Source: Bactericera cockerelli (lineage: Eukaryota > Arthropoda > Insecta > Hemiptera > Triozidae). From it: 64,000 nucleotides of DNA. The stretch spans positions 1,176,020-1,240,019 of the forward strand of contig CM044961.1 in the NCBI GenBank assembly GCA_024516035.1, written 5' to 3'. The notes below the pieces were generated by a model that was given only the letters and a program-made list of their open reading frames with translations, was not told the origin of the DNA and did no database searches. Made by a program: the position numbers and the translations under genes. Positions 42,871 to 53,985 of the stretch are shown here, piece after piece (the stretch's first letter is position 1; every line of letters starts with the position of its first letter).

Positions 42871-43741
42871 CATCATATACGTGATACAAGCAGTAACTTG
42901 ATCATGCCTGTAATAATTATTTGGAAATTGTAAGGTTATATTTGAAATTAATAATAATTATATACGAGTAGAAGGAGAGAAAACGATAAAAATGCTAGAA
43001 GAGAGAATGTTATTTGAGAAGAATAAAGGTTCAAGTACAGTTGGGAGAGACTTCATGTCGTCGTCGGTCTAGCAATATGAGCTATGTGGCAAAACCCTAA
43101 TTTTACAGGAGAGACAAAAAACGTTTTACGTCACCCTGTTGTAAAAAAACGTAATTTTTATTGGATGACCTGAAAGGCACAATTTTTGTGGTCCTAAATA
43201 TGTAATTTTTTTCATTTTTTATTAAGGCTATCTTTGCTTTTTTTCCAATTTACTGTTTTTTGTATCACATAGCTTTTATTGTCTTTTTTCTCATTTGACA
43301 CATGACTTTTATTTTTTTTCAATACCAGCTATGTGCCAAAAATGTCTTACAATATCAGCTATGTGTAAAAAAGTGAAAAGAAACACAATCAAATAAAATG
43401 TCATTAAAAATAAAATTATGAATTTTCGTAGTTTTTATTGCTGTAAGTAAGCTCACCTACAATATGCCCACTCCTAGATTTGAAATCGCTTCTTGTTAAA
43501 ATGTCAATCTCACACTCTAGTTCTATTGTGGTAAATTCTATCTCATAGTCATAATATTATTATTATTAATAATAATAGGAAGATTAAGAATAATGTAAAC
43601 TGAATGGTATCTAATTAGGTTTTTAATAAATATGTGAGTAACTAATAATCGTATGGCATTTTTGTCCGGGAGATTGGTTGGATAACTCCAACCAATTATT
43701 ATTCGGACGCCAGAGCAGAGATTATTATATAATACGTCCCT

Positions 43742-43915
43742 TATGAGACAGGGGTTTTACCCTCCAAGGCGTTGCCTACCTTACCAACTACTTAAATTAA
43801 CCTCACCCAGCCTGAGTGGAGTCGGGAATAGCCAGCATCACGCAATTCGTACCCAGGCGGTCACCCATCTAAGTACGAACCACGCTGGACGTTGCTTAGG
43901 TAGATACCTATTATT
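43742..43915 (-). mobile_element. 5S-rRNA-derived SINE, partial
   Basis: Minus strand AAGCAACGTCCAGCGTGG, TTCGTACTTAGATGGGTGAC and CGCCTGGGTACG match the 3' half of 5S rRNA. Then the shared body GACTCCACTCAGGCTGGGTG. Confidence 0.75.
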
Positions 43916-44029
43916 ATAATTTTATTATCTTTATTGTTAGTCAGTATCGAAACCATCTGAAAATTTCTATCTGCATTCACTGTCTTCTGCTACATCTCAT
44001 CATCCGTACTTATTATCTAGTTACTGCCA

Positions 44030-44085
44030 GCGTCTATGGCACGTTGAATACACCAGTTCCCCGCGGATCACTGAGTTAATCAATA
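44030..44085 (+). mobile_element. 5S-rRNA-like head fragment
   Basis: GCGTCTATGGCACGTTGAAT, CACCAGTTCCC, GATCACTGAGTTAA: the 5' half of a 5S-like head, opposite in orientation to 43742-43915. Confidence 0.55.
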
Positions 44086-44304
44086 ATAAGAATAAAATGT
44101 ATGTAGGTAACTAAATAAAAACACTTCTGGTTGTTTATTTGTAAAAACAAAAACAAAAAAGATTAATCATAGGTAGGACGTATAGGTAATAACAAAAAAA
44201 CTATGTGTACCTAATAAAACAAAACAATATACCTAGTTAACTAAACAGGAACTTCAAAATGTAAAAATAGTAAAGGACTTTGCAACGTTGCCTTTTATTA
44301 GTTT

Positions 44305-44582
44305 TATCAGTGGTTAAGCACTCGCTTGCCATGCGGAAGGTCCCGGGTTCGAACCCCCGCGCCGACAAAAATTTGTATTCTTAATTTGGTTACAGTTGTT
44401 TGTAAGGGATACCTTCCGGTGCGCTCGTGTTGACCCAGCACCTAATTGGGAAGTATTGTGTCACTTCTCGCCCATCAGAGGGGAAGCATACTACGGGATG
44501 GGCAGGCTACAACACAGACCACAAGCGTCTACAGTAGCTCCTGTTTCATGGCTACGAAATAAAAACGGCTGTGAAACACTCA

Positions 44583-44620
<38 letters not shown>
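44305..44620 (+). mobile_element. SINE family A with 41-nt-class poly-A
   Basis: TCAGTGGTTAAGCACTCGC, B box GGTTCGAACCC, CCATCAGAGGGGAAGC, TCCTGTTTCATGGCTACG, TGTGAAACACTCATC and a long A run. The best match to the family consensus, so probably young. Confidence 0.85.
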
Positions 44621-44622
<2 letters not shown>

Positions 44623-45099
44623 AGAAACTACAAATTCTCAAACCCGAAAAAATATTGAAAATTTTATTGTTGCTCGAAAAAAATTTAACAGACAATAAGA
44701 CAGGATATAAGTAGACATTGAAAAATGAAAAAATAATATATTTCTACTTTTATAAAGGTTGATAAAGGTTTTCTGATTTTTTTTCGACCAACACTTGGAA
44801 ACTTTAATGTGTTAAACGGACACATAGTTGAAATTACATACTCATGCACTGTGAAATTTAAAAATATTTACTCACATAACTTGTATTGTTTGGCACATGA
44901 TTCATATTGTAAAAACATAAAATGGAACCTTCACATAGCCATTGTTATTTTCCTTAATAACTTCATTCCAGTAAGTTTCATCACATAGCTGATCTTACAG
45001 ATCGATCGGCAAGACCAAGACGGTTCCGGCGATAACCATAACTCCATTTGGCCAAAATTGACACATAGCTCATATTGCTAGACCGACGACGATGTGATG

Positions 45100-45525
45100 A
45101 TGAGAGGGAAAGAGAGAGATATGAATTAGAAAGAGAGAGAGAAAGTATTAAGGAGAGAGTGTGAGAGAGAGAGACTGAGAGGGATATAGAGAGAGAGATA
45201 GAGGGTGAGGAAGAGAGAAAAGGAGAGAGAATTTGAAGAGTGATATGGAGAGGGAAAAAAATAAAGAGAAAGGAAGGGAGAGAGAAAAAGAAGAGAAAGA
45301 AAGAACAATAAGAAGTGAGTGAGAAGGAGAGAAAAAAATTGAAGAATGATAGAGAGAGAGACTAAGAAGAATAACAACAAAGAAAGAAAAGAAGACAAAG
45401 AGAGAAAGAGAGAGAGAGAAAGAATAGAGGTAGAGAGGGAGATAAATAACCAGAGAGAGAGAGAGAAAGAAAGAGAGACAGATAGAAAAGAGGTAGAGGG
45501 GAGGGAGAGAGAGAGAGGGAGTATA
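45100..45525. repeat. GA-rich tract
   Basis: GAGAGA/GAAAGA with no coding signal; immediately right of the 2-kb TIR element. Confidence 0.85.
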
Positions 45526-45627
45526 ATTTATTGAGTCTACGTTCCTGTTCATCATTGCCACTAGTACAGTTCCAGCTGAATATCCCAGCATGGGATCCTA
45601 TTAACAGGTTACTGAACGGGAACCGTA
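45526..45627. other. Short unique segment between GA and CT arrays
   Basis: About 100 bp of mixed composition. It separates a purine-rich tract from a pyrimidine-rich one on the same strand. Nothing recognised. Confidence 0.4.
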
Positions 45628-47720
45628 TATTTCTCCCTCCTTCTTTGTCTCTCCCTACTCTCTCTTTCTCTCCCTACTCTCTCTTTCTCTCCTTACTCTC
45701 TCTTTCTCTCCCTACTCTCTCCTTTCTCTCCCTACCTCTCTCTTTCTCTCCCTACTCTCTCTTTCTCTCCCTACTCTCTCTTTTTCTCCCTCCTCTCTCT
45801 TCTACTCTCCTCTCTCTCTTTCTCTCCCTACTCTCTCTTTCTCTCCCTACTCTCTCTTTCTCTCCCCTACTCCTTCTCTATCTCTCCTCCCTACTCTCTC
45901 TTTCTCTCCCTACTCTCTCTTTCTCTCCCTACTCTCTCTTCTCTCCCTACTCTCTCTTTCTCTCCCTACTCTCTCTTTCTCTCCCTACTCTCTCTTTCTC
46001 TCCTACTCTCTCTCTCTCTCCCTACTCTCTCTTCTCTCCCTACTCTCTCTTCTCTCTCTCCCTCTCTACTCTTTTCTCTCCCTACTCTCTCTTCTCTCTC
46101 CCTACTCTCTCTTTCTCTCCCTACTCTCTCTTTCTCTCCCTACTCTCTCTTTCTCTCCCTCTCTCTCTTTCTCTCCCTACCTCTCTTTCTCTCCCTACTC
46201 TCTCTCTCCTCCCTACTCTCTCATTTCTCTCCTACTCTCTCTTTCTCTCCTACTCTCTCTTTCTCTCCCTACTCTCTCTTCTCTCCTACTCTCTCTTCTC
46301 CTCTCTACTCTCTCTTTCTCTCCCTACTCTCTCTCTCTTCTCTCTTTCCTACTCTCTCTTTCTCTCCCTACTCTCTCTTCTCTCCATCCTCTCTACTCTC
46401 TCTCTCCTACTCTCTCTTTTCTCCTACTCCTCTCTCTCTTCTCTCTTTCCCCTACTCTCTCTTTTCTCTCTCTACTCTCTCTTCTCTCCCTACTCTCTCT
46501 TCTCTCCTACTCTCTCTTCTCTCCCTACTCTCTCTTTCTCTCCCTACTCTCTCTTTCTCTCTCTACTCTCTCTTTCTCTCCCTACTCTCTCTGTCTCTCC
46601 CTACTCTCTCTTTCTCTCCTACTCTCTCTTTCTCTCCCTACTCTCTCTTTCTCTCCTACTCTCTCTTTCTCTCCTACTCTCTCTTTCTCTCCCTACTCTC
46701 TCTTTCTCTCCCTACTCTCTCTTTCTCTCCCTACTCTCTCTGTCTCTCCCTACTCTCTCTTTCTCTCCCTACTCTCTCTTTCTCTCCCTACTCTCTCTTT
46801 CTCTCCCTACTCTCTCTTTCTCTCCCTACTCTCTCTTCTCTCCCTACTCTCTCTTTCTCTCCCTACTCTCTCTTTCTCTCCCTACTCTCTCTTTCTCTCC
46901 TTACTCTCTTCTTCTCCCTACTCTCTCTTTCTCTCCCTACTCTCTCTTTCTCTCCCTACTCTCTCTTCTCCTCTCCTACTCTCTCTTCTTCCTCCCTATC
47001 TCTCTCTTTCTCTCCCTATCTCTCTTTCTCTCCCTACTCCTCTTCTCTCTCCCTACTCTCTCTTCTCTCCCTATCTCTCTTTCTCTCCTCTACCTTCTGT
47101 CTCTCCCTACTCTCTCTTTCTCTCCTACTCTCCCTCACTCTCTTCTCTCCCTACTCTCTCTTCTCTCCTCTCTCTCTCTCTCTCCCTATCTCTCCCTACT
47201 CTCTCTTTCTCCCCTACTCTCTCTTTCTCTCCCTACTCTCTCTTTCTCTCCTACTCTCTCTTTCTCTCCCTACTCTCTCTTCTCTTCCCTACTCTCTCTT
47301 CTCTCCTCTACTCTCTCTCTTCTTTCTCTCCCTACTCTCTCTTTCTCTCCCTACTCTCTCTTTCTTCTCTCCTACTCTCCTTCTTCTCCCTACTCTCTCT
47401 TCTCTCCTTACCTCTCTTTCTCTCTCCCTCTCCCCTCTTCTCTCCCTACTCTCTCTCTTTCTCTCCCTACTCTCTCTTTCTCTCCCTACTCTCTCTTTCT
47501 CTCCCTACTCTCTATTTTCTCTCCCTCCCTCTCTCTCAGTCTCTCTCCCTACTCTCTCTTTCTCTCTCCTACTCTCTCTTTCTCTCCTTACTCTCTCTTT
47601 CTCTCCCTACTCTCTCTTTCTCTCCTTACTCTCTCTTTCTCTCTCTATCTCCCTACTCTTTATGTCTCTCTCTTTCTCCCCCATCTTACTCTCTCTCCTT
47701 TTCTATCTATACCACTCAAT
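45628..47720 (+). repeat. 19-bp pyrimidine minisatellite, about 2.1 kb
   Basis: Unit CTCTCTTTCTCTCCCTACT, roughly 110 copies by length, with frequent one- to two-base length variants. Because the unit lacks stop codons in any frame, a 769-codon Leu/Ser/Pro-rich frame spans it; that is an artefact. Confidence 0.95.
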
Positions 47721-47729
47721 TTTCAGCAA

Positions 47730-48415
47730 ACCGTTGCTTCTAAATCTCTTTACGCATTAGCGTATGTGCGAACTGCACCAAATACGCTTGATTTCCTTTC
47801 TCTCTGTCTCTCTTCTTGCGTCTTCTGGAGAATCCCCTAAAATTTTAATAATTATTGTATGTACGTATCCATATACTTTCTTGAGATGAATATACTGTTC
47901 GTTGTAGAAGTAAATAAAACAGAACATCAAAATAATAATTACATCAGCATGAAAGTACTTACCACAAGGAAGATAACTGCATAATTCACTAGCCTCTAAA
48001 TCCGTTCTTCTTGAATGCAATTTCCTTTTTAGCTCTCTCTTGCTCTCTTTATCCTTATATGTGGCTCTCTCTCTTTTTTTTTCTCTCTCTCTCTTTCTCT
48101 CTCTTTTTCTGTTTTACAGAGAACCCCCTAAACTTTAATTATTGTATTTCTTTATTAAATCAGTATAAACTGAAAAGTGAGAAGTATTAGATTGATGTGC
48201 TTGTGCATGAATATGATAATTAAAAAATAAATATGATGATTAAAAAAAGCTATCTAAGTATAAAACTAAATATTTATGTAATATACATACAGAATTATAC
48301 ATTCTACAGGTCAATACACTGTTTGAACAGAACATCAAATCATAATAGCTGTAGCAAATATGTACGGATACTTACCCCATTGAACATAAGTGCAGAATGC
48401 ACTAGCCTCTCAAAC
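47730..48415. other. No gene recognised
   Basis: Two segments, around 47830-47990 and 48120-48410, share CCCCTAAA.TTTAAT.ATTGTAT and GCATAATTCACTAGCCTC-like text, so this is an imperfect ~400-bp duplication. Confidence 0.4.
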
Positions 48416-48424
48416 TTCTTCCTC

Positions 48425-48440
48425 AATGCAATTTCCTTTA

Positions 48441-48479
<39 letters not shown>

Positions 48480-48945
48480 TCTCTCTTTCTCTCGCTCTCT
48501 ATCTATGGATTTTTCATTATCTTTATTTCTCTCCCTGTCTCTCTTTTTTTCTCTCTCTCTATCTCTCTCTTTCTCTCCCTCTCTCTCTATTTCTCTCTCT
48601 GCCTATCTATCACTTCTTTATTATCTTTCTCTCTCTCTCTCAATATCTGTCAATTTTTCATTATCTTCATCTCTCTCCCTCCCTCTCTTTTTCTTTCTTT
48701 CTCCTCCTCTTACTTTCATCCCCTCTCCTTTTTCTCTATCATTCTATTTATGTTCATCTCTTTCTTTTTCATGAACTTTGTCTTTATCTATTTCTCTCTT
48801 TTCCCCTCTGTCCCTCTTCTTCTTTTTTATTTATTGTCTCTCTGTCTCGACTCTTTCCCTCTCTATTTCTCTTACTCCCTCTTTCTCTTTCTCTCTATGT
48901 TTCTCTCCCCCTCCCTCCTTCTCCATCCCTATCTCTTTTAACTTA
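48425..48945 (+). repeat. CT-rich tract
   Basis: CTCTCTCT with (about every 60-120 bp) ATTTTTCATTATCTTCATCTC interruptions. Confidence 0.85.
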
Positions 48946-49073
48946 AAAGGACATTTTATTAATAACATTATAAATATAGTAAAAATTGGCAAAACACATG
49001 CTTTGCATTATGGGTCACTTAAACTTGCACTATTTTAATTTTTAGTTAATTAAAATTATTTCTTTATAATTAA

Positions 49074-49339
49074 ACTAGCGGGCTGTCGCCCGCTTTGCGG
49101 GCCGAGGCATGGCCGTGAAAGCAAAAAATCCTTTTTCGCCAATGGCAGGTGTTGTAGTGGGAATTTCGAAAAATCCCGTCTTATTGCACATCTAGACTAT
49201 AAGACAAAGCTACCTACCAAATTTCAGCTTTCTAGGACTTACGGTTTGGGCTGTAGAGCGATGATCAGTCAGTGGTCAGTGGTCAGTGGTCAGTGGTCAG
49301 TGGTCAGTGAGTGTCTTTGACATTTATATATTAAGATTT
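49074..49339 (+). mobile_element. ACTAGC-hairpin element, copy 2
   Basis: Differs from 12714-12979 at only a handful of positions, including the same number of GTCAGTG units. Starts ACTAGCGGGCTGTCGCCCGC. Confidence 0.75.
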
Positions 49340-49379
49340 ATTGATGAAGATGAAAAGTATTTATAATCTTTTGAAAGTA

Positions 49380-50020
49380 TTTTTTTTTTTTTCTGTCTCC
49401 CCCTCTCTCCTTCTCCATTGCTCTATTTCTTTGTCTCTCTTTTTTCTTCTCTCTCTATTTCTCTATATATATCTCATTTTCCTCTCTTTCTTTTTCATCT
49501 ATTATATCTATAACCATATCCATTCCCTTCTCCCTAACCTAAAAAAAAATCCATTTTTCTTCTATTTTCTCAATGTGTACAAGCAAAAGGATAGTCCAGG
49601 GAACTGTCTGTGTGTCTCGATTTGGTCGCGGGGAACGCAAACTCGAATCCTGGCGAGGGGCCAAAAAATTTGGAACGCCATTTCCGGGGAGAAAGAAAGC
49701 GAGACGTGGGGAAAAAAGGAGAATTGGGGATTTCTTAAAAAGGAGGACATATATTGGCTTGGAGTTGGAGAACAGATTTTTTAAAAAAAAAGAAGAAAAA
49801 ATAGATTGAACGAGGTAGAAACAGTTATAGAAAAAATAGTTTCTAATTTTATTCCGAATTTTAAGAAATGTGTTCACTGGTGGAATTAATATGCATACAT
49901 GAACAACACTGCATTTTTACCACCCACAGGATTTGAAAGGAGAAGTTAAAACAGCCTTAATCCTTCCATCACCATAACACAACCATTATGGACACGGAAA
50001 GTAAGAGGAAAGGCGAGCTA
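49380..50020. other. CT tract then unassigned DNA
   Basis: 49385-49500 is CT-rich. 49600-49700 contains a tRNA-like GCAAACTCGAATCCTGGCG. No gene supported. Confidence 0.35.
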
Positions 50021-50021
50021 G

Positions 50022-50166
50022 CGTCGATGACACATTGAAAACTCACAAACCAGCTACTCAAATTACTCTCACCCAGACGGAGTGGGGCCGGGAATAGCCA
50101 GCATCTAGAGAGTTTGAATGTGTGTGGTCATCCATCCAAGTCGTAATCTCGCTTGACGGTGCTGGA
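50022..50166 (-). mobile_element. 5S-rRNA-derived SINE, rearranged
   Basis: Minus strand CACCGTCAAGCGAGATTACG, ACTTGGATGGATGACC and body GGCCCCACTCCGTCTGGGTG. The first ~22 bp (AGCGTCGATGACACATTGAA) are a 5S head in the opposite orientation. Confidence 0.65.
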
Positions 50167-50284
50167 TTTTAGTGATAGAATGAGAACTGGTGTATTTAAC
50201 GTGTGCCATCAACGCTGCTGGATCTCCGATATTCGTTGTAATCTTATTTTACAATCTAGAAATATTATATTGTCTAGAAAAGAG

Positions 50285-50780
50285 AAATAAAGAGAGAGAT
50301 AAAGACAGAAAGAGAGGTATAAAAGAAGAAAAAGAGATATTCTCTCTCTCACATAGGAGGCAAATGAATTAGAGGCACTAGGTGAGAGATGAATGTATGG
50401 AGAGGGTAAGAGAAAGAAAGAGAGAGGGAAAGAGAGAGAAAGAGATAGAGAGAGAGAGAGAAAGAGAGAGAGAGAAAGAGAGAGGAAGTTTTAAAGGTAA
50501 GGATACAACATAAATCAAATGACAGTTTTTATCTTCCATTCTTTTTTCAGCAAGAAATTAATTTAGAAGAAATGGAGGAGGGGTAAGGGAGAGGGAGCAA
50601 AGAGAAAGAAGGAGAGAGAGATATGAAGAGAAAAAGACAGAGAGGTAAGGAGAGAGAGAGGGAGGGAGGCAGAGAGAGAGAGAAAGAGAGAGAGTGGGAG
50701 AAAGAGAGGGAGAGAGAGAGAGAGAGAAAGAGAGAGAGATGGAAAGAGAGGGCAATATGCAGTTGGTGTTGGAGAGGGGG
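50285..50780. repeat. GA-rich tracts
   Basis: GAGAGA/GAAAGAG at 50285-50500 and 50578-50770, split by a short unique segment at 50490-50577. Confidence 0.85.
50551..50583 (+). CDS. Candidate micro-exon (speculative)
   Basis: TCTTCCATTCTTTTTTCAG precedes CAAGAAATTAATTTAG; GGTAAGGG follows. Would encode QEINLEEMEEG. Flanked by a good acceptor and a fair donor, but isolated. Confidence 0.1.
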
Positions 50781-51269
50781 GGGGGTGAAAATAAAGAACT
50801 GTGAAATGGAACTTTCTGGAAATAACGGAAATTTCGTGATTGTTTATAGTTTTTCAACTGAAAAAAATGTAACTATAATTTTATCTGCCTGGTTAGGTAG
50901 GTACATGGTATTGTCAAATGAATTGCAAAGTCTACCTCTTTTCGTTGAACTTAAGTCTTAGCATTAATTTGTTGTAGTAAAAAGAATAAAAAAATTTACT
51001 CCTACACTATATTAATTTATTTTATACAAAAAAAAGTTCTACAAATTTTCAATAATAATGATAGTAATAAAAAAACTATAAAATATACATGGAAATGACA
51101 TCGTGCTTTCACAAAATGTTGGTGGTGATGGATATTTTGTTTTCTTTTTTTAATTGATATCAGTTTAAAGCGATAACAATCACAATACCTATGCCTCATT
51201 AGATAAAGGGATTATATTTTAATACAGGGATATTGCGCGGGCTTAGGATCAAATTATGTGGGATTTTTT

Positions 51270-51450
51270 TCTCTCTCCCTTTGTCTCTCTCACACTCTTT
51301 CTCTCTCTCTTTATCTATATCTTTCTTTCTCTCTCCTTTTCTCTCTCTCCCTTTCTCTCTCTCTCTTTCTTTCTTTCTCTCTCTCTCTCTTCTTTCTTTC
51401 TCTCTTTTTCTCTTACTCCCTCTTTCTCTCTCTCTTTCTTTATTTCAAGG
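51270..51450 (+). repeat. CT-rich tract
   Basis: CTCTCT/CTTTCT simple sequence. Confidence 0.9.
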
Positions 51451-51595
51451 CTCTCTAGAGGGATACGATATTTCAGGATATGATTTTTTTCTCATAGGTA
51501 GAAAAACCAAACTCATTTTTTTGTGACAATATTTGATTGATAGGGAAGACATAATTTGTTTTTGAAGTGATGAGTTGAGCATTGTAGCTTTCTTT

Positions 51596-51858
51596 AAAAA
51601 AACGCTTGCATACGAGTCTGCAACCATTGGGACATTTTCATCTTTACTATTCAAGGTCCAAAACCCAACTGACCAAATTTCGTATTGTGCGCATGACACA
51701 TACCTTCTCTCTTCTCTCCCTCTACAATTCAATACTTCGCCATTGTGCGCATGACACACACTTTCCCTCTTCTCTCCCTTTACAATTCAATATTTCGTTA
51801 CATAATTTCGTCACATAATTTTGGTTATGTGCCAGAGCAAAGACATGAAAATGTCAAA
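51596..51858. repeat. Dispersed repeat I
   Basis: Near-identical to 3081-3368, including the internal duplication and its diagnostic differences; shorter by one TTTCGTTACATAA unit. Confidence 0.8.
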
Positions 51859-51929
51859 AAGGAAATCGTTTACCTACATATATCATGTAAGAGGCTTGCA
51901 ATGCTGTAGTATATCTTATTGTAAGGTAG

Positions 51930-51996
51930 GTATGTCACGGAACCGCTTTCGCATTACTCTAGGGCACTTTACTTTTACAATCATGCCATTCTGTGA
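51930..51996 (-). mobile_element. SINE family F body fragment
   Basis: CACGGAACCGCTTTCGCATTA, AGGGCACTT and CATGCCATTC correspond to the inverted body at 28010-28085. Confidence 0.5.
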
Positions 51997-52154
51997 AACA
52001 CCCATTTCTGTGAAAAAAATATACATGAATATCCATGAAATTTGTGAGACCTGTTTGACTACTGGAGTAAAGGGCCTTAAATGGACCTCGGTAGGTTTGG
52101 TAATATACGGGTAGAGATAGGAACTAGGAAGGTATAATAATTCTATATTAGTTC

Positions 52155-52292
52155 CGCTAACCGACCTCAGTACTTGATCAGTAAGGCGGCGGACTTATAA
52201 CCTGGAAGTCGGTGGTTCAAGTCCCGGTTTTAGCGTAGATTTAGTTATGTGAGTTTGAGTAGTTGTGATATATCACGAGGATAATTATCACA
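52155..52292 (+). mobile_element. SINE family D
   Basis: CCGACCTCAGTACTTGATC, GGCGGCGGACTTATAACC, B box GGTTCAAGTCCC, then TTTTAGCGTAGATTTAG contiguous. Confidence 0.8.
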
Positions 52293-52316
52293 AATATGAT
52301 GATAAAAAAATATTAT

Positions 52317-52552
52317 TAGTCCCGCTACTTCTGCGGTCACTTAAGGTGTCTTTCTGGTTATTCAGAGGTCGCGGGTTCGAAACCAAACCGGGACAAACAT
52401 TTTTTTTCTTCGAAAGTTCAACGGGTTTGACCCAAGTTATCCTCCCATTTGGGATTTCACCACATAATAATACATCTAGGGGTTACTGCTGGAATAATGG
52501 GACTCAATAGTCCTAGCTGAGCAGTATAAATAAGACGATATTATTTTTATTA
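52317..52552 (+). mobile_element. SINE family C, degraded head
   Basis: AGTCCCGCTACTTCTGC replaces the normal A-box region. B box GGTTCGAAACC and the body to GAGCAGTATAAATAAG are clear, tail (ATT)n. Confidence 0.75.
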
Positions 52553-52559
52553 TTTTACT

Positions 52560-52689
52560 CGACTCTATTCTCTTCCCTTCTATCTATTCTCATAATTTAT
52601 CTCTCCTTACGTTTAATATTGCTCTCTCTCTCCTCTTTTCTTATCTATCTACCTTCTCTTTTCCTATCAATCTCTGTATCTATCTCCCT

Positions 52690-52729
<40 letters not shown>

Positions 52730-53030
52730 CTCTATCCCTCTCCTTTTTTTCCTATCTATCTCTGTATCTATATTTCTCTCTGATTGCTAAGTTGGAAAAC
52801 TTTTTCAATCAATGTTGATGATTTTTTTTCCAAGTGTCTACTCGTACCTTTTCTCTCTCCCTCTTTTTCTTTCTCTCTTTTATAATTCTATTATTTCTAA
52901 CAGTATATTTTTCATATCCATCTCTCTCTCTTTTCCTTTTTGTCTCTCTACCTCTCGTTTTACCTCTCTGTCATAATTTTATTAGTTCTAACATTATATT
53001 TTTCAATTTCCATATCTCTCTATCTTAAAC
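52560..53030 (+). repeat. CT-rich tract with a ~110-bp repeat
   Basis: CTATCTCTGTATCTATCTC-like units near 52665 and 52750; ATAATTTTATTAGTTCTAAC-like segments near 52880 and 52975. Confidence 0.75.
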
Positions 53031-53035
53031 ACTGG

Positions 53036-53205
53036 CATTACCGCAATATAAATAAAATAATGTAAAAAAAAACTCGAAAAGTACAGGAGGCTCTTAGTAA
53101 TGCTGCACTACACACACCATGTGTGTGAGGATGCCTTGTGCTTTGCCACAAATATAAGTTCTTTCGTATGTAGAGAATGCCGTAGGGACTAGCAACGCAC
53201 TTCTG
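53036..53205 (+). repeat. Segment matching the SINE family E variant at 12990
   Basis: GTAAAAAAAAACTCGAAAAG, AGGAGGCTCTTAGTAATGC, TTGTGCTTTGCCAC are the inverse of 12990-13090. No tRNA head is adjacent. Confidence 0.5.
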
Positions 53206-53340
53206 TTTTATTGATTTCAATTTCTATGTAAATAATATGTAGGTAGTTTACTGTAAATAAAACTTTGTTGAACATGTTTCATAATAATACTTCAACTTTA
53301 ACTTGGATATTACGTGTCGTATGGAACGATCCTAATGCTA

Positions 53341-53562
53341 ACCTCGCGTCGGTGGCGCGTTGAATGCACCGCCGGTTCTCGTAGGAGTACCGAAGTTTAG
53401 CAACGTCCAGCGAGGAGAAGACTTCGTGAAAATGGCGTTCCGGCCCAACCCAGACCGGGTGAAGATATAGTGGGTAGTAGGTTTTTGAGTTTCCTGCCAA
53501 TGGAGGATAACACCGCCCATCGTAATGTGACATACAGTTGAAAAGGACGTCTGAAAAATAAA
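53341..53562 (+). mobile_element. 5S-rRNA-derived SINE, nearly complete
   Basis: GCGTCGGTGGCGCGTTGAAT, GCACCGCCGGTTCTCGT and ACCGAAGTTTAGCAACGTCC resemble 5S rRNA, including its internal promoter region. Body: CCCAACCCAGACCGGGTGAAG, TGCCAATGGAGGATAACACC, GTTGAAAAGGACGTCTGAAA. Missing the 3' half of 5S. Confidence 0.8.
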
Positions 53563-53850
53563 ATACAACAAAATGTTTCTATACAAATTTATAAGTTAGT
53601 CTTGTATAATTTACATCCGTTTTACATAACTGTTGACTATATACTTAATAAAATCTGACTGAGTATATACTTTATATACGTACTTAATAAAATCCAGACC
53701 TGACTAACTTTAAGAGGTGGAAGTTCATGTATGGCAAAAGTTAACCCACACAAAAGTTTCAGAACTTAAGAAGAGATGAACTTTCAGCTCTTAGTACACA
53801 TTGATAGCTATCATGAATAATGAACATAATATCTTCTAATGAAGATACGC

Positions 53851-53935
53851 CAGACTCCGTGGCGTAGCGGTTGTGACTTCTGCCCGTCGTCCAGAGATCC
53901 TGAGTTCGACTCCCGGTTGGAGCAAACTTTTCGCA
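53851..53935 (+). mobile_element. SINE family B head
   Basis: AGACTCCGTGGCGTAGCGG, B box GAGTTCGACTCCC, then GGAGCAAACTTTTCG. The body is replaced by AT-rich DNA leading into the inverted repeat. Confidence 0.7.
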
Positions 53936-53985
53936 CAGAAAATTATTAAACCTATTATTTCAAGTTTTATTTACATAAAATATAT

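Larger units (their letters stand above)
43059..45091. mobile_element. 2-kb TIR element without recognised transposase
   Basis: Perfect 30-bp TIRs at 43059-43088 and 45062-45091, starting CGTCGTCGGTCTAGCAATAT. ATGT directly flanks both ends (43055-43058, 45092-45095). Subterminal CACATAGCT or AGCTATGTG words recur at about 43266, 43329, 43359, 44823, 44932 and 44984. The interior holds 5S-derived and family A SINE insertions and AT-rich DNA. Superfamily not assigned; a 4-bp duplication is seen in Chapaev- and Sola-type elements. Confidence 0.8.

Noticed and set aside
45531..47840. 769-codon open frame
   Set aside because: It lies almost wholly in the 19-bp CT minisatellite, whose unit has no stop in any frame; Leu/Ser/Pro-rich low complexity.
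53341..53562. 5S rRNA gene
   Set aside because: Only part of the 5S sequence is present and it is fused to a SINE body shared by other copies.
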